A DNA stretch of 9,148 bases, from contig CAZDAM010000115.1 of the NCBI GenBank assembly GCA_964503595.1, positions 1 to 9,148 on the forward strand. Reading direction: 5' to 3'. Origin of the DNA: CAZDAM01 sp964503595. GTDB lineage: Bacteria > Muiribacteriota > UBA6191. The notes under the pieces are model-generated. The model worked only from the letters and a program-made list of their open reading frames with translations. It was not told where the DNA came from and ran no database searches. Made by a program: the position numbers and the translations under genes. Of the stretch, positions 5,052 to 9,148 are shown in pieces (the stretch's first letter is position 1; each line of letters begins with the position of its first letter).

Positions 5052-7331
5052 ATGTTTATATTCAAAAAATCACTGATCTTGCGGGTTCTTCTTTCCTCGC
5101 TTCTGGCATCCGTTCTGATTCTGATGCCAGCCTGGTTCTGGGCAAAATCTACCCTGAACCAGACCATGCTGGATCTTGAACTTGCTGACAAGCACCGGCT
5201 TTTTACTCAGTGGTGCCGGGATTTTGGGAATCAGGCGACTCGTCTGGAAGATTCAGCCCTGCGTATGGCTGAAAATCTGAAAATTTCTCTGAGGAATTCT
5301 GAACCGCTGTCTTTGGAACAGGCGGAAGTCATCTGGGAGGATTTTGGTGATGGTTCTTTAAGAACCCGCCGTTCTCCATCAGTCAGAGTAACAGATGCCC
5401 AGGTTATTGTTTCCCGTCAGGCGGAAAGGACTCCAAAGGCCCTGGGCTGGCTTAAGGCATCCAGTGAATTTTTAGGGATCTATGGTCTTGGAGCCATGTC
5501 AGGGGCTGCGGAAAACAGCTGGTTCGTTCCCGGGCATGGAGGCTTGACTATCTACTGGCCGGGTCTTTCTGACTTTATCTATAAGGCATCTCCCAATCTG
5601 AGCTATGAGGGAACGGACTGGCTGGATCTGGCCAGGCCAGAGAACAATCCCGATCATAAAACGGACTGGACCAGGCTTCTTTGGGAACCGGATGCGGGAA
5701 TGTGGGTAATTTCCGTGATCTGCCCGGTCATTCTGGACGGGTATTTTGCCGGAGTAGTAGGACATGACATCAGTCTTGAAATTTTTCTGAGGGATTTTCG
5801 GCAGTGGTTTGATTTGCAGGAAATTCAACTCATGCTTTTCAATTCAGAGGGAGATGCTCTTCTGGTTGAACACCCGGGAATGCCCTCAGAAGCAGCCAGT
5901 ATGGTTTTGAATTATGCTGGTCTCAAGGATTTTGATGTCCGCGATGCGATGGAACCTGTTCTCAAGAATGAAAAGCCGTCTTCGATGATTCTTTCTGCAG
6001 ATGGTAAATATCTGATCGCCCATCGAATCCCGACGACAGGATGGGTGGCTGTCCTGCGTTTTTCTCCACCGGGCGAGGGTATTTATACAGCTCGGGCAGC
6101 CCGCCAGCTCATGGGCGGGGTCGGAATCTTTGTTTTCGTGCTTTCCATTCTGATTCTGCTTGCCGTCATGCGGGATCACTATATGCAGGTCCGGGAAAAA
6201 CAGACTGTGAGTATGGCTTTATCCAAAGCGGAGAAGGCGAGTCGTTCCAAAACCCTCTTTCTGGCCAACCTCAGCCATGAAATCCGCTCTCCCCTGGGAG
6301 CTCTGATTGGTGCTGTCGGGCTTTTGAGGCGACCTCTGGAGACCAAGGATCGGGAGCGTACCCTGGAATTGATGGAATATTCCTGTGAGGCTTTGCGTTC
6401 TGTGATTGATGACGTTCTGGAAGTTTCCAGAGTGGAGAATGGCCGGGTTGAAATTGAGAATCATCCTTTTCGCTGGCATGAGCTTCTGAAGAAGACAGTG
6501 TCCATGTTTGACGATCGGGCCAGGGAGCAGAAAGTGGAGCTGGTTTTTCAGATCCCTGAAACCGGGGATTCTCAGCTTTTTGGAGATGAAGGCCGGATCC
6601 GGCAGATTCTGATCAACCTGGTTACGAATGCGATTAAATTTGCCAAACAGGGAAGAGTGGAGGTGGGGGGAGACTTCCAACCGGAAAAGGGTCTTCATCT
6701 CTGGGTGAAGGATAATGGGATCGGGATTGAGGAAGAAAGGCTTAACGATATCTTTGAGCCGTTTGTGCAATCCAGTTCCGAGATTCGTCGGGAGTTTGGA
6801 GGGACAGGGCTTGGACTTGCTATCAGCTACGAACTCGCTCGTGCCATGCAGGGCCGTTTATGGGCAGAAAGTACGATTGGCAAGGGCAGTACTTTCCATT
6901 TTGAAGTTTCTTTGAAGCCCTACGAGACTGAAAAGGACAGTCTTGCTTCCAAGGCTTTGGCAGGAATGCCCAGAAGTATTATGCTGGTGGGAGAAGATTC
7001 TGTGAGTCGCGAAATCCTGTCCTGGCAGCTTCGGGCAGAAGATTTTGAGGTTCAGGAGTCGGACAGTCTGGACAGCTTAAGAGGTGTGTATGGTTTCCAG
7101 TGTCTGATTCTGGAGCTTCTTTCTTTGGATGAAACCGCTCTTGAAAATATCCGCAGCCTGAAAAGGGCACGTCCGGAGCTTGTTCTTCTGCTGCTTCTGT
7201 CTCAGAAGGAGTGTCTGGAGGAGCAGAGTCTACAAAAAACAGGTGTAGATGGCATTTTAATCCGACCTGCCAGGATCGGAGATATGATTCGCGAGCTTGC
7301 CCGCATTTCTGCAATGCGAATGAGGTCGTAA
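5052..7331 (+). CDS. Membrane hybrid sensor histidine kinase with dCache-like sensor and degenerate receiver
   Basis: A 759-residue inner-membrane sensor kinase. Transmembrane segments at about 8-30 and 355-373 enclose a roughly 320-residue periplasmic region. Its stretch around 180-250 (SYEGTDWLDLA to GVVGHDISLE) resembles a double-Cache ligand-binding domain. HisKA follows with phospho-acceptor H409 in LSHEIRSP; the ATPase shows N526 (NLVTNA), DNGIGI (554-559), FEPF (568-571) and GGTGLGLA (583-590), so kinase activity should be intact. Residues 641-755 have receiver-domain architecture, but the phospho-acceptor position reads Glu688 (LILEL), the acidic pocket is GEDS, and the usual Lys-Pro is Arg738-Pro. 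It is therefore probably a non-phosphorylatable pseudo-receiver. The TGA at 5046-5048 forces the start to lie at or after 5049; ATG 5052 is the first, with no good ribosome site. No response regulator gene is adjacent. The signal sensed is unknown. Confidence 0.93.
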   Translation: MFIFKKSLILRVLLSSLLASVLILMPAWFWAKSTLNQTMLDLELADKHRLFTQWCRDFGNQATRLEDSALRMAENLKISLRNSEPLSLEQAEVIWEDFGDGSLRTRRSPSVRVTDAQVIVSRQAERTPKALGWLKASSEFLGIYGLGAMSGAAENSWFVPGHGGLTIYWPGLSDFIYKASPNLSYEGTDWLDLARPENNPDHKTDWTRLLWEPDAGMWVISVICPVILDGYFAGVVGHDISLEIFLRDFRQWFDLQEIQLMLFNSEGDALLVEHPGMPSEAASMVLNYAGLKDFDVRDAMEPVLKNEKPSSMILSADGKYLIAHRIPTTGWVAVLRFSPPGEGIYTARAARQLMGGVGIFVFVLSILILLAVMRDHYMQVREKQTVSMALSKAEKASRSKTLFLANLSHEIRSPLGALIGAVGLLRRPLETKDRERTLELMEYSCEALRSVIDDVLEVSRVENGRVEIENHPFRWHELLKKTVSMFDDRAREQKVELVFQIPETGDSQLFGDEGRIRQILINLVTNAIKFAKQGRVEVGGDFQPEKGLHLWVKDNGIGIEEERLNDIFEPFVQSSSEIRREFGGTGLGLAISYELARAMQGRLWAESTIGKGSTFHFEVSLKPYETEKDSLASKALAGMPRSIMLVGEDSVSREILSWQLRAEDFEVQESDSLDSLRGVYGFQCLILELLSLDETALENIRSLKRARPELVLLLLLSQKECLEEQSLQKTGVDGILIRPARIGDMIRELARISAMRMRS

Positions 7332-7386
7332 GTCTGATAGAATCCGCATCGTTATATCTGTTTGGTTTCTGGATTTGGGGGAAACT

Positions 7387-8271
7387 ATGTTACATATGCG
7401 ACAATTTGGAGATACAGGCTTAAGTGTTTCAGCTTTGGGTTTTGGCGCAGCAAATGCTGGAGATCCCCGCCTCGAAGATTCTCAGGTAGAAACACTTTTG
7501 AATGGAGTTCTGGATTGCGGTATCAATCTGATTGATACAGCCCGATCTTATGGTCTTTCAGAGGAAAGGATCGGAAAGTTTCTTGCTCATCGTCGTAATG
7601 AGTTTCTGCTTTCAACCAAGGTTGGATATGGTGTGGACGGCTATGAGGACTGGACTTATGACTGTGTTTTGGGTGGTGTTGAAAGAGCACTTCAGACGCT
7701 GAAGACAGATCGTCTGGATATTGTTCATCTGCATACCTGTGGTGAAGACCTTTTGAGAAAGGGTGACGTGATTTCTGCTCTGGAAAAAGCCCGTGAGCAG
7801 GGCAAGATTCGCGTGATTGCCTATGCCGGAGACAATTCCGAAGTTCAGTATGCCTTGAAGTCCGGAAGATTCGGCTCGGTCATGACCAGCATCAATCTCT
7901 TTGATCAGAGGTTTCTGGATCACGGTCTTTGGGACGCCAAGGAGCGTAAGCTGGGAATCATTGCCAAACGTCCTCTTGGAAATGCTCCCTGGCGTTTTTC
8001 CGATCGTCCTTCCGGTCACTACTGTGAGGAATACTGGGGTCGGATGAAAAGTATGGGCCTTGCTCCTGAAAACGATAACTGGACGGAGCTGGCCTTGCGT
8101 TTTGCTGTCTTCACCTATGGAGTGGACTGTGCTGTGGTTGGAACTACAAATCTGGTTCATCTCAAGGAAAATCTGAAGTGTCTGGACAGAGGAAAGCTCC
8201 CTCAGTCCACGGTGGATATGCTGAGAAACTGCTTTCGTGAATATGATTTTGGCTGGAGTCAGCAGATCTGA
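7387..8271 (+). CDS. Aldo/keto reductase family oxidoreductase
   Basis: A 294-residue cytoplasmic NAD(P)H-dependent reductase of the AKR superfamily, folded as a (beta/alpha)8 barrel. The full catalytic tetrad is visible: D50 and Y55 (NLIDTARSYGLSEERIG), K78 (LLSTKVG) and H116 (DIVHLHTCGE). The N-terminal MRQFGDTGLSVSALGFG strand and the C-terminal cofactor-binding AVVGTTNLVHLKENL (249-263) are typical of the stand-alone bacterial reductases. Length is normal to slightly short. The ATG at 7387 is preferred because GGGGGAAA (7377-7384) sits directly upstream; the TTG at 7375 would place the start before that site, and ATG 7396 would lie too far from it. It follows the kinase after 55 bases with no terminator between, so it might share a transcript, though I could not place a convincing promoter of its own. 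The substrate, probably an aldehyde or sugar-like carbonyl, cannot be read from sequence. Confidence 0.95.
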   Translation: MLHMRQFGDTGLSVSALGFGAANAGDPRLEDSQVETLLNGVLDCGINLIDTARSYGLSEERIGKFLAHRRNEFLLSTKVGYGVDGYEDWTYDCVLGGVERALQTLKTDRLDIVHLHTCGEDLLRKGDVISALEKAREQGKIRVIAYAGDNSEVQYALKSGRFGSVMTSINLFDQRFLDHGLWDAKERKLGIIAKRPLGNAPWRFSDRPSGHYCEEYWGRMKSMGLAPENDNWTELALRFAVFTYGVDCAVVGTTNLVHLKENLKCLDRGKLPQSTVDMLRNCFREYDFGWSQQI

Positions 8272-8301
8272 TTTTTCGATAGCAGTGAAAAAAAACACAT
8301 T

Positions 8302-8429
8302 CCGCACATAGCTTCCCGGCACAAAAACAAATAAGAACTTTTATGACTTTTTCGCACCGTTGCCGGCCAGAGAACCCCCAGAGTCAGTAAAAGATATCAT
8401 ATCCAGTGCTTTCTAAGCGCTATGTGCGG
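8302..8429. repeat. Long-range 11-bp inverted repeat in the convergent intergenic region
   Basis: CCGCACATAGC at 8302-8312 is perfectly complementary to GCTATGTGCGG at 8419-8429, enclosing 106 bases. A second nested pairing is possible between CCGGCA (8316-8321) and TGCCGG (8361-8366), and a 6-bp hairpin with one wobble pair at 8405-8421 competes with the right arm. The fold ends 8 bases ahead of the bidirectional terminator. It could be a structured 3' untranslated region of the reductase mRNA, a small RNA, or a pair of protein-binding sites. No promoter for an independent RNA was found, and no homology is known to me. Confidence 0.5.
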
Positions 8430-8437
8430 TATGACAT

Positions 8438-8477
8438 AAAAAAATCTCCCGGCCAGTAACAGCCGGGAGATTTTTTT
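8438..8477. terminator. Bidirectional intrinsic terminator between the reductase gene and hldD
   Basis: A seven-A run (8438-8444), TCTCCCGGC (8445-8453), an 8-base loop, GCCGGGAGA (8462-8470) and seven T residues (8471-8477) form a perfect 16-bp inverted repeat with a GC-rich core. U-tracts result on both strands, so it can end the rightward transcript from the reductase gene and the leftward transcript from hldD, which stops 19 bases away. Confidence 0.93.
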
Positions 8478-8495
8478 ATCCGGGTTCAGCTGGCT

Positions 8496-9148
8496 TCAGG
8501 AAGCCAGCCGGTTTCCAGGGATCAGATAGTGGGAGACGGTATCCATCACGGCATCCCGGATGGAAGTATTTGGAACCATCAGTCCCAGAGACTGGGCCTT
8601 GGTCATTCTGGCGCAGGTGTAGTACTGGTACTTTTCCCGAAGTTCCCTTGGCATGTCAATGAAGCGGATATCCGGCTGGATTTCCATGGCTTCAAAAATT
8701 GGATGAACCAGATCCAGCCAGCTTACGGCCTCTCCCCGTCCCAGATTCAAAAGGCCACAGGCCCGGTTGGATTCATGGATCTGAACGAGGACTTTGATTA
8801 CATCCTTGACATAGACGAAATCCCGAAGCTGTTTACCGTCTTCAAAATCGGGGTGATGGCTCTTGAAAAGCTCAATCAGGCCCCGTTCCCGAATCTGATG
8901 ATAGGCTTTATGAACCATGGAACGCATGGAACCCTTGTGTTCCTCATTCGGGCCAAAAACATTGAAGAACTTGACTCCGGTAAAGCCTTCCAGCCAGCCC
9001 TGGTGCAAAAGCCACAAATCAAACATGTGCTTGGAATAGCCGTACATATTGAGGGGTTTGAGAGTATGGGGATCAAGGGTATCGTCAAAACCCTGTTCTC
9101 CATCGCTATAGGTGGCGGCAGAGGATGCATAGGTCATGCCGATTCCAC
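8496..9148 (-). CDS. hldD: ADP-L-glycero-D-manno-heptose 6-epimerase (C-terminal part, truncated by window edge)
   Basis: This NAD(P)-dependent short-chain (extended SDR) epimerase converts ADP-D-glycero-beta-D-manno-heptose to the L,D form, the donor for LPS inner-core heptose. About 217 residues are present, read leftward from the right edge. The reading frame stays open past the edge, so the N-terminal Rossmann part is missing. The fragment shows YASSAATY (active-site serine region), the YGYSK motif carrying the catalytic Tyr-x3-Lys pair, and the family-specific NVFGPNEEHKGSMRSMV and GKQLRDFVYVKDV blocks followed by LLNLGRGEAVSW. These segments distinguish it from UDP-galactose 4-epimerases, though a relative acting on another nucleotide sugar cannot be fully excluded. 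The stop (TGA) lies at 8498-8496. An 8-bp hairpin spans the end of the gene (8489-8508), and the shared terminator follows. Its promoter is outside the window. Confidence 0.92.
   Translation of the reverse strand, partial: GIGMTYASSAATYSDGEQGFDDTLDPHTLKPLNMYGYSKHMFDLWLLHQGWLEGFTGVKFFNVFGPNEEHKGSMRSMVHKAYHQIRERGLIELFKSHHPDFEDGKQLRDFVYVKDVIKVLVQIHESNRACGLLNLGRGEAVSWLDLVHPIFEAMEIQPDIRFIDMPRELREKYQYYTCARMTKAQSLGLMVPNTSIRDAVMDTVSHYLIPGNRLAS

Noticed and set aside
7332..7386. TAGAAT and TTATAT as a promoter for the aldo/keto reductase
   Set aside because: Neither hexamer has an acceptable -35 element at 16-18 bp, so no promoter is called.
8343..8390. Possible 15-codon peptide in the intergenic region
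   Set aside because: It lacks a convincing ribosome site, is very short, and lies within the potential RNA fold. Nothing beyond chance supports it.
8489..8508. 8-bp hairpin (GCTGGCTT/AAGCCAGC) across the hldD stop
   Set aside because: No U-tract follows on either strand, so it is not a terminator. The dedicated terminator lies just beyond, and this is probably incidental.

Overview
The window reads as an ordinary chromosomal segment of a Gram-negative bacterium. The evidence is an ADP-heptose epimerase gene (hldD) for LPS inner-core heptose, exported aminopeptidases with signal peptides, and a membrane-bound sensor kinase with an extracytoplasmic Cache domain. The aconitase fragment is of the mitochondrial-like type, which is found in only some bacterial phyla, and base composition looks close to even. 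I cannot name the species. A proteobacterium in the wide sense, or a neighbouring Gram-negative phylum, is the most I would claim. There are no transposases, integrases, tRNAs, rRNAs, CRISPR repeats or phage genes.

Layout: (1) 1-737, 3' end of an aconitase gene, closed by a strong intrinsic terminator (749-776). (2) 796-1377, a 193-residue protein I do not recognise by name. It carries the full ligand set and spacing of clan-MH (M28/M42-type) metallohydrolases in a very compact form. (3) A near-consensus promoter (1383-1410) precedes two tandem 394-residue M28 aminopeptidase paralogues (1442-2626 and 2640-3824). These are followed on the same strand by dinB (DNA polymerase IV, GTG start, 3873-4952). 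(4) A 99-bp gap with a promoter candidate framed by inverted repeats leads into a 759-residue hybrid histidine kinase (5052-7331) whose C-terminal receiver domain is degenerate. (5) An aldo/keto reductase (7387-8271). (6) A 224-bp convergent intergenic region holds a long-range 11-bp inverted repeat and a bidirectional terminator. (7) The 3' part of hldD lies on the minus strand and runs off the right edge.

Functional links are loose. The paralogous peptidases form a secreted protein-degradation pair and may share a transcript with dinB. The kinase is an orphan, with no response regulator gene beside it. Aconitase is central metabolism and hldD is envelope biogenesis. I found no intrinsic terminator between 2627 and 8437, so readthrough from the peptidase promoter into dinB and beyond is possible. 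I see no defence, toxin-antitoxin or biosynthetic system here. The most unusual items are the compact metallohydrolase-like protein, the pseudo-receiver of the kinase, and two sets of unexplained inverted repeats.
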